A stretch of 45,912 nucleotides of DNA, taken from positions 1-45,912 of the forward strand of contig JAGXKG010000012.1 in NCBI GenBank assembly GCA_018335335.1. The letters run 5' to 3'. The notes under the pieces were generated by a model. That model was not told where the DNA came from. It searched no databases and was given only the letters and a program-made list of their open reading frames with translations. Positions 1 to 8,478 of the stretch are shown here, in pieces; the first letter of the stretch is position 1, and every line of letters starts with the position of its first letter. The stretch is from Candidatus Thorarchaeota archaeon (GTDB lineage Archaea; Asgardarchaeota; Thorarchaeia; Thorarchaeales; Thorarchaeaceae). The translations under genes were made by a program, and so were the position numbers.

Positions 1-357
1 TCCATTACTTGGTTCTTTGGTTATTCTATCATCGCCTCATGGCTTTTCGGAATATCCGATTTGGCGAGCTTCCTTTCGTTCTTCAGCAAATTGCTTCTGG
101 CAAATCTCATATCTGTGGCTTTCATCGTTTTCTTCGTTTCCGGTCTGGCGATATTGACCCATCAAAAGGGGCTAGACCCTGACAACTATATCATTCCATT
201 GGTTTCTACACTGGCTGATGCAGTAACCTCCCTCGCACTACTGTTTGCCATATTACTCTTGGTGCGATCCTACACCTCTGGGAAAATGTTACTCAAGATT
301 TTCAATGGCATACAGTTGTACCATTGCATTATTGCTTCTGTTCAGGACGGTAGTTGA
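1..357 (+). CDS. MgtE/SLC41-type Mg2+ transporter, C-terminal fragment
   Basis: The reading frame is open from base 1 to the TGA at 357, so the gene begins outside the window and only about 118 C-terminal residues are visible. They form three or four hydrophobic helices. Between two of them lies DPDNYIIPLVSTLADAVTS, which matches the DPDN...PLV.slaD signature of the MgtE/SLC41 integral membrane domain, where Asp and Asn line the Mg2+ pathway. The role is inferred from the family: divalent cation uptake or export across the cytoplasmic membrane. The protein has a short tail after the last helix. It converges with the PhoU/TrkA-C gene on the other strand, a partner commonly seen beside mgtE-type genes in archaea, which supports the call. 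Confidence 0.72.
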   Translation, partial: SITWFFGYSIIASWLFGISDLASFLSFFSKLLLANLISVAFIVFFVSGLAILTHQKGLDPDNYIIPLVSTLADAVTSLALLFAILLLVRSYTSGKMLLKIFNGIQLYHCIIASVQDGS

Positions 358-421
358 TTCCGAAATCCCAGTGCCGAATCTGTCATTCTCAAGTAGCATT
401 GATAGCGAACAAGCATTGGTT

Positions 422-1627
422 CTACTCAGAGCTGTATGTAGGATCTGCTATCTCGCGTATTTCTTCAAGTCCAGACTTGTATCCATCGAACACAAGTACA
501 TCGCCGCCTCGCAGGGTTAGGTCAGCTGATGGCCGGTGGAACCAATGCCCTTCACGACGGACCGATAACACATAGATGCCGTAGTTGTCGTCCAAAGCCA
601 GCTCTCTGAGTGAATGACCTGCAAGTGAGGACTCGGGATGTACCGTCACTCGACTTACAATTTCTTCAGCTTCATCAGCAATAGAAACGATTACCGGATG
701 CGTTTTCAAACCGCTCAACTGAACGGCTGCTATCTCCCATGCTGCATCAGCAATCTCTTCTGTGGCGATCACAAACCGCATCAAATCCAGTTTGCGATTG
801 ACGTTTTGACCTGTATTAGCAATTATTTCGCGTATAGCTATTTCACACTGGTTGTCGATTCTTTCTTCTAGTTCCCTAACTTCCTTGGCCAGTTCAGAGT
901 CTCGATACTTGATAGCTGCAAATGCCATTGAAACCATGAATTCGGATGTTTCTTTCATATCAAGAAGAAGGCGTTCGAAGCTAACTTCTGGCTCTTCAGA
1001 TTTTTCAATATCGGTGCCAGGTCTGGTGTTGGAGGCTAGTTCCGTAAATTGTGCGATTTCCTTTGGTGAGCCTCTTAGAAAAATGACATCTCCATCCTCG
1101 AAGGAGAGGTTTTTTCCAGGGTTGACTTCCCATGAGTTGTCTCTTCGAACAGCAATAATATCGACATTCACATCATGTTTTTCCCAAAGAGCACCTATGT
1201 TTGATCCTATGAGTTCTGAATTCTTTGATATCACCGTCTGCATTAGACGCTCATCAACATACTTGAACACATGCTCGATGATGGGATGAACATCAGGCGT
1301 TCTATGAGCCAAATTGGCAATATCTGCTGCAGCATCCGAAATCCTGTTTGTTGAACCAGCAACACGGAACAAACCGACTGCAAGCTCGGCATCTTCTTTG
1401 TCCCGTATTGACAATGAAAGAGACATGACAAGCTGGTAGCCAAGATGATCTACTTCCTCCTCTAGTTCCATGACCCATTTGGTCAAGCCCGGACTGGAAA
1501 AGAGAATGGATGAGTATGCTAAGTCTAACATAAGCTCTGAATATGTCTTCATTTTGGCAAGAATTTCACGTACTGATATTGGCTTATATGAGATAGAATC
1601 CGTATTCTCCTCAGAATCAGCGTCTAT
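422..1627 (-). CDS. PhoU/TrkA-C domain protein (ion transport regulator)
   Basis: The protein holds two copies of a PhoU-like helical bundle followed by a TrkA-C (RCK-C) ligand-binding domain. The first TrkA-C has VISKNSELIGSNIGALW and a DGDVIFLRGSPKEI end; the second has VHPESSLAGHSLREL and GGDVLVFDGYKSGLEEI. Proteins of this layout are thought to sense a ligand and control a neighbouring cation transporter, here presumably the convergent MgtE-type gene. The first ATG (1552) would start inside the first PhoU helix (KMKTYSELMLDLAYSS) and has no Shine-Dalgarno. The frame is open 25 codons further, to an ATA codon at 1627 preceded by GGAG with a 9-nt spacer; the extra residues (SYKPISVREILA) fit the usual N-terminus. 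I therefore place the start at ATA. The domain call is solid; the start is an inference. Confidence 0.75.
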   Translation of the reverse strand: MDADSEENTDSISYKPISVREILAKMKTYSELMLDLAYSSILFSSPGLTKWVMELEEEVDHLGYQLVMSLSLSIRDKEDAELAVGLFRVAGSTNRISDAAADIANLAHRTPDVHPIIEHVFKYVDERLMQTVISKNSELIGSNIGALWEKHDVNVDIIAVRRDNSWEVNPGKNLSFEDGDVIFLRGSPKEIAQFTELASNTRPGTDIEKSEEPEVSFERLLLDMKETSEFMVSMAFAAIKYRDSELAKEVRELEERIDNQCEIAIREIIANTGQNVNRKLDLMRFVIATEEIADAAWEIAAVQLSGLKTHPVIVSIADEAEEIVSRVTVHPESSLAGHSLRELALDDNYGIYVLSVRREGHWFHRPSADLTLRGGDVLVFDGYKSGLEEIREIADPTYSSE

Positions 1628-1863
1628 TTTTCAATCCTCCAATCTATATTATCATTCTTGGCAAACTGACTGCGATTCTAATGTGATATACAGTATGAAG
1701 AGATAGATTTCATCCCTCATAAATGTGACCACAATGACCTAAGGCGGGGTTCTCTCAAGAAAGCTAACGGACTGTTTCTGGGTTTTTCCGATATATTGAC
1801 CAGTAATGTCAATGGAAGTAATGATCTCCGATTTGGTACTCTGAGATACTAGTCAACTAATCC

Positions 1864-2463
1864 TCAATGCAGAATGTCGAGAGAAACACATTCTGGGTAC
1901 TCTCCAGCAATTCTCTGCCACTTATCGTATGATGATAATATCACAGTTGATTGTTTCATCAAATCTGTCGCTATCTGTTTTCCGGTGTGTGTTTGAATCA
2001 ATCTGTTCATCGTATCCTGAAGCTTTCTTGCTTCATCAACACATTCTTTGAACCCCAGATTCCTTGTTGCTGTTCGATATGATATTTCTCGGACCAAACC
2101 AAAGGGCCCCAGGGTTTGCAGTTTATCTGCATCAAAGACTACTCTCGCTTCAATTGTATTTGCTCTGTTAATGGTCTCAGGTTCTGAACATTCCACACAA
2201 TGTACTATCTGCTCGACAAACGAGCTTGTTACACCGATCGAGAGCAAATACTCTCTAACTTGATGAGCACCTTCGGGATGATACTGATGAAGAAGAGCGC
2301 CATATCTGCAGATTTTGTGGTTGGCGTCCTCTCTTCTTGCGATTGACTCTGCAAGATTGGCCGTCCTGTAGGCGTGTTGTCGTCCGTGTGTATCATGGAG
2401 GGTTTCGTATTTCTTGACAGCGAAGGCCTTTATCTCCTGTTTCTGTTTTGTAGTAAGCTCCAT
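1864..2463 (-). CDS. Degenerate HD-domain protein
   Basis: A 199-residue all-helical protein shaped like HD-superfamily phosphohydrolases. The first histidine region is present (THGRQHAYRTANLAESIA), and the late Asp motif is present (VVFDADKLQTLGPFG). The defining His-Asp pair reads GALLHQYH instead of ALLHD, and the following histidine region reads IVHCVECSEP, where HS is usual. Two metal ligands therefore appear to be lost, and it may be a non-catalytic or altered-metal member. It is the last gene of a minus-strand series behind cofC with a 113-nt gap, so it may be co-transcribed with the F420 genes. A GGAG lies 13 nt before the ATG, a long spacer. The substrate is unknown. Confidence 0.65.
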   Translation of the reverse strand: MELTTKQKQEIKAFAVKKYETLHDTHGRQHAYRTANLAESIARREDANHKICRYGALLHQYHPEGAHQVREYLLSIGVTSSFVEQIVHCVECSEPETINRANTIEARVVFDADKLQTLGPFGLVREISYRTATRNLGFKECVDEARKLQDTMNRLIQTHTGKQIATDLMKQSTVILSSYDKWQRIAGEYPECVSLDILH

Positions 2464-2576
2464 TCTATGAACCCGTCTCCTTGAACCTTGATACTGAGTA
2501 TAGAAGTAATATGTTGTCTGTTCTTAGGGCTTTTTTCTTCGAGGAATATCCCCTAGATGAATGCAAGAACCCTCGA

Positions 2577-3284
2577 CTATGGCTTCCAACCATGTGATTG
2601 AATTGCCTTTGACTGCTGTAGATATTCAATGGCTATATTGTCAGCCGGATATTGTAAGAGAGCTTTTACGTCATCGGGAGTGTCGATATCAAGGCCCAGT
2701 GTGGGCGATTGATACGCAAGGAACGTGACATCGCTTTCTCTAGCCAACATCTGATGATTCTTGAAGCTGGATGGCCCGAATTGCACTCCAAGAGCATTGG
2801 GTGGAATCCTGAGAAGAGCACTTGTTCCACCATTATCAGAAGGTGCTGCAACAACAACAGGGGGATCTACGTCCTTTCCCAGTGAGAGGATTCCCTTGAT
2901 GTCCGGCTTTGTAACAAGAGGAACATCAGCCGGAATGATGAGTAGTGGTTGTTCACCGTAATGCCTTCGCACATGAGTAGTAGCAGCACGCAAAGCGCTG
3001 TTGAGATCTGTATCAGAGGAATCAGTCCAAATGTCCAATCCCTGAAGATTAAGTTTCGATACGATACCCGCTTCTTTAGTCACAACAAGTATCGTGGTGA
3101 TTGCCTCTGAATCTCGAAGTGTTCCAAGTACATCTTCTAGCATCGAGAGAGCAAATTGCCTTCTCTGCTCTGAATCGAGAATTGGTGCAAGCCTAGACTT
3201 TGCATGATTGAGTTTCTTCAACGGTACAACAGCCACAGCTTTACCCGCTTCAGTGAATTCCGTGTGACTGCTTTGGGTTGTCAT
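2577..3284 (-). CDS. cofC: 2-phospho-L-lactate (or PEP) guanylyltransferase CofC
   Basis: The 235-residue length and motifs fit the CofC nucleotidyltransferase family. The N-terminal VVPLKKLNHAKSRLAPIL corresponds to the conserved P.K.l..aKSRLa GTP-binding segment. LLIIPADVPLVTKPDI holds the metal-binding Asp, and VAAPSDNGGTSALL plus LDIDTPDDV complete the fold. In the F420 pathway CofC joins GTP to 2-phospho-L-lactate, or to phosphoenolpyruvate in other lineages, making the activated intermediate used by CofD. It lies 147 nt downstream of cofD on the same strand. The adjacent FbiB-like reductase suggests the PEP-derived variant, but the substrate cannot be read from this sequence alone. The ATG at 3284 lacks a clear Shine-Dalgarno. 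Confidence 0.9.
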   Translation of the reverse strand: MTTQSSHTEFTEAGKAVAVVPLKKLNHAKSRLAPILDSEQRRQFALSMLEDVLGTLRDSEAITTILVVTKEAGIVSKLNLQGLDIWTDSSDTDLNSALRAATTHVRRHYGEQPLLIIPADVPLVTKPDIKGILSLGKDVDPPVVVAAPSDNGGTSALLRIPPNALGVQFGPSSFKNHQMLARESDVTFLAYQSPTLGLDIDTPDDVKALLQYPADNIAIEYLQQSKAIQSHGWKP

Positions 3285-3431
3285 TGACGTTCAGTGAATT
3301 CACCCTCTTTTTGTTCTTCAACGTTTCGAAAAAGCAAATACTGGAAATTTTGATATTTGTTGCCTGCAGTTAAACCTTAACTTCTCTCAGCAACAGCCTT
3401 TTTCTGGATAAAGGTCTGAGGACTCTATGTC

Positions 3432-4379
3432 TTAAGATGCGTCTTGAGCAACAAAACCGACTATCTCCTTTGCCAATCGACGCTTGTCTTCAAGTGTCTT
3501 CATGAGTGTATTGGTTGTGAGCACATGTAATCCACGCTCTCTTACATGTTGAGTGCATGATTCATCGACCACGTCAAGAACAAAATGACTGAAAATCCCA
3601 TCATAATAGTCGAGCACTCCTTCAATACTTGCCTCGTATCCTGCCGCTTTCATGAACTTACGAGTTGGACCTTTGACTGCCCTTCCCCCGATAAGTGGCG
3701 TTACACCAACTACCGGAGAGTTTGTTTTTTTGAGAGCATCTTCAATTGCCTTTATGGAAAGAATTGGCCCTATGGACGCTATAGGATTGCTCGGGCATAC
3801 GACGATGCCATCGGCGTTTTCAATTTCTTCCAATACCCCTTTTGCGGGCTTGGCTGATTCAGAGCCTACGTATTCAAATTCCCGCACTTCGTCTTTGAAT
3901 CCGCGTTTAACGAAGTATTCTTCAAAGTGCATCCATGAGCCGTCCTCTACCCGAACATGCGTCTGAACGTCATCATCCGTCATTGGGAGGAGGCGCAAAT
4001 CTTTCAATCCAACCCGATTTGCCAGCTCTTCCGTGATCTTGCTCAGTGGCTGCCCTTCATGAAGCATTCTGGTTCGAAGAACATGAGTTGCGAGATCCTT
4101 GTCTCCAAGATTGAACCAATCGGGGCCATTATAGTATTCACTGATGGCTGTCAGGAAATTGAATGAATCGTTCTGAATGCCCCACCCTTTCTCAGTATCA
4201 ACCATGTCTGCTAAGGTGTACATCAGTATATCCAAATCAGGGGAGACAGAAAGCCCAAGAATATCAATATCGTCGCCCGTGTTTGCGATAACCGTGAGTT
4301 CGTTTTTTTCAAGCACCTTGTACAGTCCCAGTGCAAGTTTGGCTCCACCGATACCACCGCTTAGAGCTACAACCTTCAC
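3432..4379 (-). CDS. cofD: 2-phospho-L-lactate transferase CofD
   Basis: The protein begins KVVALSGGIGGAKLALGL, the nucleotide-binding signature of CofD. It continues with NTGDDIDILGLSVSPDLDILMYTLAD and GIVVCPSNPIASIGPIL, both typical of the family, as is a length near 315 residues. CofD transfers the phospholactyl (or phosphoenolpyruvyl) group from CofC's product to the deazaflavin Fo, giving F420-0 or dehydro-F420-0. The frame also permits a GTG at 4391. I prefer the GTG at 4379 because the product then starts at the conserved strand and GGAG stands 6 nt upstream. The nitroreductase stop lies 36-48 nt upstream of the start, so the two genes are probably one operon. Confidence 0.92.
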   Translation of the reverse strand: MKVVALSGGIGGAKLALGLYKVLEKNELTVIANTGDDIDILGLSVSPDLDILMYTLADMVDTEKGWGIQNDSFNFLTAISEYYNGPDWFNLGDKDLATHVLRTRMLHEGQPLSKITEELANRVGLKDLRLLPMTDDDVQTHVRVEDGSWMHFEEYFVKRGFKDEVREFEYVGSESAKPAKGVLEEIENADGIVVCPSNPIASIGPILSIKAIEDALKKTNSPVVGVTPLIGGRAVKGPTRKFMKAAGYEASIEGVLDYYDGIFSHFVLDVVDESCTQHVRERGLHVLTTNTLMKTLEDKRRLAKEIVGFVAQDAS

Positions 4380-4427
4380 AATCCTCTCCACCGTGTTTGA
4401 AAGTAAACTGCCTCACTACTATATTAG

Positions 4428-5042
4428 TCAAACGAAACGGAGAATCTCATCAACAGATTTGCGTTTTGGTGATTCTGGATTCTCATCAGGTTCTCCAACT
4501 ATAATGAATGCTTGAGGTTCAAACTGAACTGGCAGATCAAGAGTTCTTTTGACCAGTTCTCTGGAGAACAGCGGCGCACAGAGCCAGCACGCGCCTAGGC
4601 CTTCCGCCTTCGCTGCAAGCAAGAAGTTCTCAATTGCAGCGGCTGTGCTTTGAACAGCCATCATGTATTCTGCTGAATGTCGCTCTGAATCAGAATAAGA
4701 ATCCATATTCTCCATTGTAAGGCACACCAACAATAAGCACGGTGCTTGTCTAATCTTCTTCTGTTTCTCCTGGACATCTTTAGATGCTTCTACCTCCGAG
4801 AGACCATCATCTACGAGGTCTGTACGCCAAGCTTCAGCCATCCGGTCCAGCAATGATTCCTTTTTCCCTTTGTTCCGAATACAAACGAAGCGCCATGGTT
4901 GTGCATTGTGAGCAGATGGAGCCATCGATGCTGCACGAACTAGCTTCTCTATCTGCTTTCGAGAAGCATCTCCAGATAGTTTGCGTATGCTTCTCCGACT
5001 TTCCAAGATGGAGTAGAATTCCTGGGAATCTTCGTTTTCCAT
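4428..5042 (-). CDS. FbiB-like nitroreductase, probable dehydro-F420-0 reductase
   Basis: A 204-residue nitroreductase-fold flavoprotein. SRRSIRKL and APSAHNAQPWRFV match the FMN-binding arginine and amide regions, and AAAIENFLLAAKAEGLGACW is the family core. Several details resemble the C-terminal domain of the actinobacterial FbiB: LLDRMAEAWRTDL, the stretch ending QKKIRQAPCLLLV, and CAPLFSRELVKRTLDLP. That domain reduces dehydro-F420-0 to F420-0 with FMNH2. Its place directly before cofD and cofC, on the same strand and with a gap under 50 nt, strengthens the inference. If correct, this organism builds F420 from PEP rather than phospholactate. A general NAD(P)H nitroreductase is the alternative. 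No Shine-Dalgarno is visible before the ATG, so it may be leaderless. Confidence 0.82.
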   Translation of the reverse strand: MENEDSQEFYSILESRRSIRKLSGDASRKQIEKLVRAASMAPSAHNAQPWRFVCIRNKGKKESLLDRMAEAWRTDLVDDGLSEVEASKDVQEKQKKIRQAPCLLLVCLTMENMDSYSDSERHSAEYMMAVQSTAAAIENFLLAAKAEGLGACWLCAPLFSRELVKRTLDLPVQFEPQAFIIVGEPDENPESPKRKSVDEILRFV

Positions 5043-5133
5043 AGATTATCAACTAGAGCTTACAATGCAAGGACAACGGATAATGGTTCTGTAACAACGA
5101 AACACCTTCTTTCGGAGTAGTTCTCCATCGATC

Positions 5134-5817
5134 CTATAGGTATCGAAGAAGCAGTTCCAGAATTGCTACATAGAAGTTTCCACTCGGTGGCCTAATGAAT
5201 CCCAATGAGAGATTGAAATACGGTCTGAGGACCCAGGCAAGTTGAGTGCCAACGAATGCCAAAACACAGCTTCCGATGAGAACTCCTGGAATCCAGCGCT
5301 TATTCTCTCCGTGGATATATCCAAATCCGCTGAGCAGATAGACAACAGCAGTTAATCCAGCCAAAGTGAAGATAAGCACATTTAGCATAACAGTGAAAGT
5401 GTAGCTCGCAAAGCCGCGTTCAGGAGTTGTTATCGTGAAGAACAGAGTGACCGGCATGAATGCAACAAGCATAGTAGACATGGCAGTAACACTAATCATA
5501 AACAAGACAACGACTTGACGAAACGTCATCTCTCCTCCAAGAATTGCATTCAAGACATAGAATGTTGGTAGTGAAACAAAGAGGCTTATGAGAAGCAACA
5601 TGGGGATTTTGAGAGCGTCGTAAAGAATTTGGATTCCTCCAGCGTAGATTCCCATTACCAATCCATAAACAGCCGAGAAGATGAGCGTTCCAAGAAAAGA
5701 TGCGATGAAATATTCACCTAATCTCTTTTCCTCTTTTAGATCAGCATACACAGCTTTTCTACCAGAAATAAAACGGTTGATTGTCTCTAGGAACTCATCT
5801 TTTCCTATCATTTCCAT
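5134..5817 (-). CDS. Polytopic membrane protein, unknown role
   Basis: A 227-residue protein with a charged N-terminal stretch of about 40 residues followed by roughly six hydrophobic segments. Near the C-terminus QLAWVLRPYFNLSLGFIRPPSGNFY resembles the 'LRPF...F.R...NFY' ending of a bacterial membrane protein family of unknown function. The start is well supported: GAGG lies 8 nt before the ATG at 5817. It sits about 90 nt upstream of the nitroreductase on the same strand and may share a transcript with the F420 genes. No catalytic motif is visible and no function is assigned. Confidence 0.6.
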   Translation of the reverse strand: MEMIGKDEFLETINRFISGRKAVYADLKEEKRLGEYFIASFLGTLIFSAVYGLVMGIYAGGIQILYDALKIPMLLLISLFVSLPTFYVLNAILGGEMTFRQVVVLFMISVTAMSTMLVAFMPVTLFFTITTPERGFASYTFTVMLNVLIFTLAGLTAVVYLLSGFGYIHGENKRWIPGVLIGSCVLAFVGTQLAWVLRPYFNLSLGFIRPPSGNFYVAILELLLRYL

Positions 5818-6158
5818 GGATAAACCCTCAGTATTGTCAGATGATTTTTCTTGTAAAAAAGATTTGCAGAAGCCGCGATTTAGTCATTAAATAAAAATCA
5901 TGTGACAGTATCTGAATCTTCTTTGTCAGATGGTTTGTAGAAATTGAGTGCTATAGCCGCTGTTACACCAGCGGAAGTTGCCTATCCTCCATAATTCTGT
6001 TCTTATCTGTGAAGGTACCAGCATCATTCTCGCCTTAACGAATTCCAGTTATGGTTGTTCTCCATAAGTAGAAACTCAAAATCACATAAACCTTCACAAT
6101 AACGGTTGGTACCAAGTTACTCAGTACGTTCCATTGCCTTTCTGGTTATGTGTATTGT
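5818..6158. other. Intergenic gap of 341 nt
   Basis: No intact gene is visible here. The only coding-like signal is a short minus-strand peptide at 5898-5981 (listed separately). A T-rich stretch near 5848-5870 and weak inverted repeats occur, but no promoter or RNA gene could be supported. Confidence 0.4.
5898..5981 (-). pseudogene. Possible C-terminal remnant of a membrane protein gene
   Basis: On the minus strand this stretch translates to 27 residues, ATSAGVTAAIALNFYKPSD followed by KEDSDTVT and a TGA. This looks like the last half helix and charged tail of a membrane protein. An in-frame TAG lies directly upstream and no start codon precedes it. It may be the decayed end of a deleted gene, or chance. 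It belongs to neither neighbouring gene. Confidence 0.22.
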
Positions 6159-6599
6159 CTACTTACTTGTTAGTGAGCTCTGAATTTCGCGGAGGGTAGA
6201 CAACAAGTTATCTACACTATGAACGATCATTCCGTGCTTCTCAATTGCACCAAGCACATACTGGTTTTTGTACATCTTGCCCGGCCCTTTTCTTTTGGCT
6301 CGTATATCCGTGTACAGCGCAATGATGGGGATTTGTGCATTGGAAGCCACACCGATTTCACAAGCTACACCAGCATCTATTGGAAATTGGTCGATGCATG
6401 CAACGAGTACATCACTTGTCAGAATTGCTTCACTATCTGCTTCGTAGATTTCTTCGTTGGTAGGGGCCTCATCGAAGGTAAACGGTGTTTCTTGCGGCAA
6501 GAACACTTCGTATCCAACCGATCGTAATTTCTCTGCACAACGCTTGTTGAATGCTCTATCGGCATCGGAGAAGAGCGCATTGGCCCAATAGATTTTCAA
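6159..6599 (-). CDS. Nucleoside 2-deoxyribosyltransferase-like protein
   Basis: The product begins with KIYWANALFSDADRAFNKR, the characteristic start of nucleoside 2-deoxyribosyltransferase folds. ADSEAILTSDVLVACIDQ follows, then DAGVACEIGVASNAQIPIIALY, which carries the acidic residues placed at the active site in this family (D.G...E.G.A). Such enzymes swap bases between deoxynucleosides or hydrolyse nucleotides; some relatives act as nucleotide hydrolases. A longer frame exists to an ATG at 6713, but those residues show no family resemblance and contain a TATA-like stretch (ctttTATAga). I therefore choose the TTG at 6599, which gives 146 residues, the normal family length. It is transcribed divergently from the GTPase gene. 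Confidence 0.72.
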   Translation of the reverse strand: MKIYWANALFSDADRAFNKRCAEKLRSVGYEVFLPQETPFTFDEAPTNEEIYEADSEAILTSDVLVACIDQFPIDAGVACEIGVASNAQIPIIALYTDIRAKRKGPGKMYKNQYVLGAIEKHGMIVHSVDNLLSTLREIQSSLTSK

Positions 6600-6790
6600 T
6601 TGGCTACTCAAAGTACAAACACCAATCGAACCTAGTTTAGCCTCTATAAAAGAGTCTCTTATGGAGGCAGTCAATGATGGTGGGGCGCGTGTTTCCAAGA
6701 CCGAAGGAAACATAGATCTCAGAGAGGTTCAGAAGACGAAAGAGAAATCATACAATTAATTAACGATGTTAGAAATCTGGAGTACACAAA

Positions 6791-8455
6791 ATGACTCAGC
6801 CTGCAGATATGCTAAAAATCGTCCGCATGGGTGAAACGGACAATACAGAGTTCAAACGCCGTCTCACAAAATCTGATTTGCGGAAAGAACGCCTACAGAG
6901 CCTGATTTCGCGCATTCGATACATGACGTGCGAAAGTCCTTTTGAAGGAAGATTTCTGATTGGAATTGAAGACCATGACGGTGAGGAATGGGAAGTCTAT
7001 GGTTTAAGCGAGAAGGCCCTGCAAACCTCAGAAGATATCCTGAAACAAATCTGCGAAAAAGCAGAGATTGAGGTCATCGAAGAAACCCGCGTAGAAACTG
7101 AGGAGGGAATGGTCGGCGTCTATGTTCTGAAGCGCTTGGCGGACACCGAAACGAGGGAGAGTTGTGCTGTCTCTGTGGCTGGGCGAGTCAATTCTGGAAA
7201 GTCCACCCTGATAGGAACTCTTGTTACGGGGCAACCAGATGACGGAAGCGGCAAGGCCAGATCATTCCTCCTGAAACATCCTCAGGAGATAACTCGAGGG
7301 CAGACCGCAGATATCCATATGGCGTTTCTGGGATTCAACACTGAAGGCGATCCCATCCATCTTGATAATCCCTTGAGCAAGGCCGAGTGGGCAAGGGCTC
7401 TCGACCGATCTTCAAGGGTATTGATGTTTGCTGATGCTCCTGGCCATCAAGAATATAGCAAGACGATGATTCGGAGCATTCTTGGTGGAGATGCGAGTTA
7501 TGGGATTATCCTCGTACCGGGAAAAGACGAGGCGAATCTGATTAGATCGGAGGAACTACACAATAGCCGGCGTCGCTTAGATAAGATAACCCGTGAACAC
7601 ATGATTCTCATGTCCGGGCAGGATATTCCATTCATTGTCGTAGTGTCGAAAGTTGATAGTGTCGAAAAAGAAGAACTCGAATTTGTCACCGCTGTTGTGC
7701 GTAAGACGATTAAAGACATCGGAGGCATTCCAGTTTCGATTCAAGATGTAGAGGACATAGATACTGCAGTGAAAGAAATGGGGCATGGAGTAATAGTGCC
7801 GGTCGTAGAGGTCTCCTGCAAGACCATGCAGAATATCGATATTCTATCAAGCTTGCTGAGCAAACTCCCTCTTGATTCTAAAGAGACTGATCTAACACAA
7901 CCCGCTCAAGCCTATGTAGACAAAGTATACAGAGGAATCAGAGGGACGAACGTAGTCGTTACAGGAACGGTCAGGTCAGGAGTCTTCAAAGCTGGACAGC
8001 CTCTTGTAATCGTTCCAAACAACGGTGGAAAAAAGCTTGAGGGGCGAGTCGGATCCATCGAGGTCTTCAAGAAGCGAGTCAATGCCGTAAAGCCTGGTGA
8101 CATGTTCGGGATTGATGTCAAGGGTGTTGACAAGTACGCCGTAAGACGAGGACAGCTACTAGCTGATCCGGGCGGCTCTAAGCAACCATGTAGGACTTTC
8201 GAGGCAGAAATCGTTGTGACTCGTCATCCGACCCGCATTTCTGAAGGTTACACTCCGGTTCTTCAGTGCAATACAATACAACAAAGCGTTATGCTCAAGA
8301 AGATCTATGATGCCGATTTTCTATCCGTAGGCGATTTTGCACGTGTTCAGCTCGAATTTCTATTCAGACCAGAAGCCATTTCCGATGGTGATAAGATAGT
8401 CCTAAGAGAAGCAAACACGAGAGCCATCGGTACAGTAGCGGATATCGTTGATTAG
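6791..8455 (+). CDS. GTPBP1/GTPBP2-like translational GTPase
   Basis: A 554-residue GTPase of the elongation-factor superfamily. The GTP-binding motifs are G1 GRVNSGKST (near residue 129), the switch I threonine in TRGQTADIH, G3 DAPGHQEY, an unusual G4 VSKVD instead of NKVD, and G5 SCK. Domains II and III follow, with KVYRGIRGTNVVVTGTVRSG and VTRHPTRISEGYTPVLQCN typical of EF1A-like beta barrels. The first 125 residues form a separate N-terminal domain as in GTPBP1-type proteins, whose eukaryotic relatives act in ribosome rescue and mRNA surveillance. That role is inference for this archaeal protein. The start is firm: GGAG lies 8 nt before the ATG. A TTAATTAA-like promoter element lies at about 6756-6764. 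Confidence 0.85.
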   Translation: MTQPADMLKIVRMGETDNTEFKRRLTKSDLRKERLQSLISRIRYMTCESPFEGRFLIGIEDHDGEEWEVYGLSEKALQTSEDILKQICEKAEIEVIEETRVETEEGMVGVYVLKRLADTETRESCAVSVAGRVNSGKSTLIGTLVTGQPDDGSGKARSFLLKHPQEITRGQTADIHMAFLGFNTEGDPIHLDNPLSKAEWARALDRSSRVLMFADAPGHQEYSKTMIRSILGGDASYGIILVPGKDEANLIRSEELHNSRRRLDKITREHMILMSGQDIPFIVVVSKVDSVEKEELEFVTAVVRKTIKDIGGIPVSIQDVEDIDTAVKEMGHGVIVPVVEVSCKTMQNIDILSSLLSKLPLDSKETDLTQPAQAYVDKVYRGIRGTNVVVTGTVRSGVFKAGQPLVIVPNNGGKKLEGRVGSIEVFKKRVNAVKPGDMFGIDVKGVDKYAVRRGQLLADPGGSKQPCRTFEAEIVVTRHPTRISEGYTPVLQCNTIQQSVMLKKIYDADFLSVGDFARVQLEFLFRPEAISDGDKIVLREANTRAIGTVADIVD

Positions 8456-8478
8456 CATTCTCTGGGAATACGAATGAG

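Noticed and set aside
3585-3966. Plus-strand frames of about 90-104 codons over cofD.
   Set aside because: They are shadows of the cofD coding strand; cofD has full family motifs and the antisense products look like nothing known.
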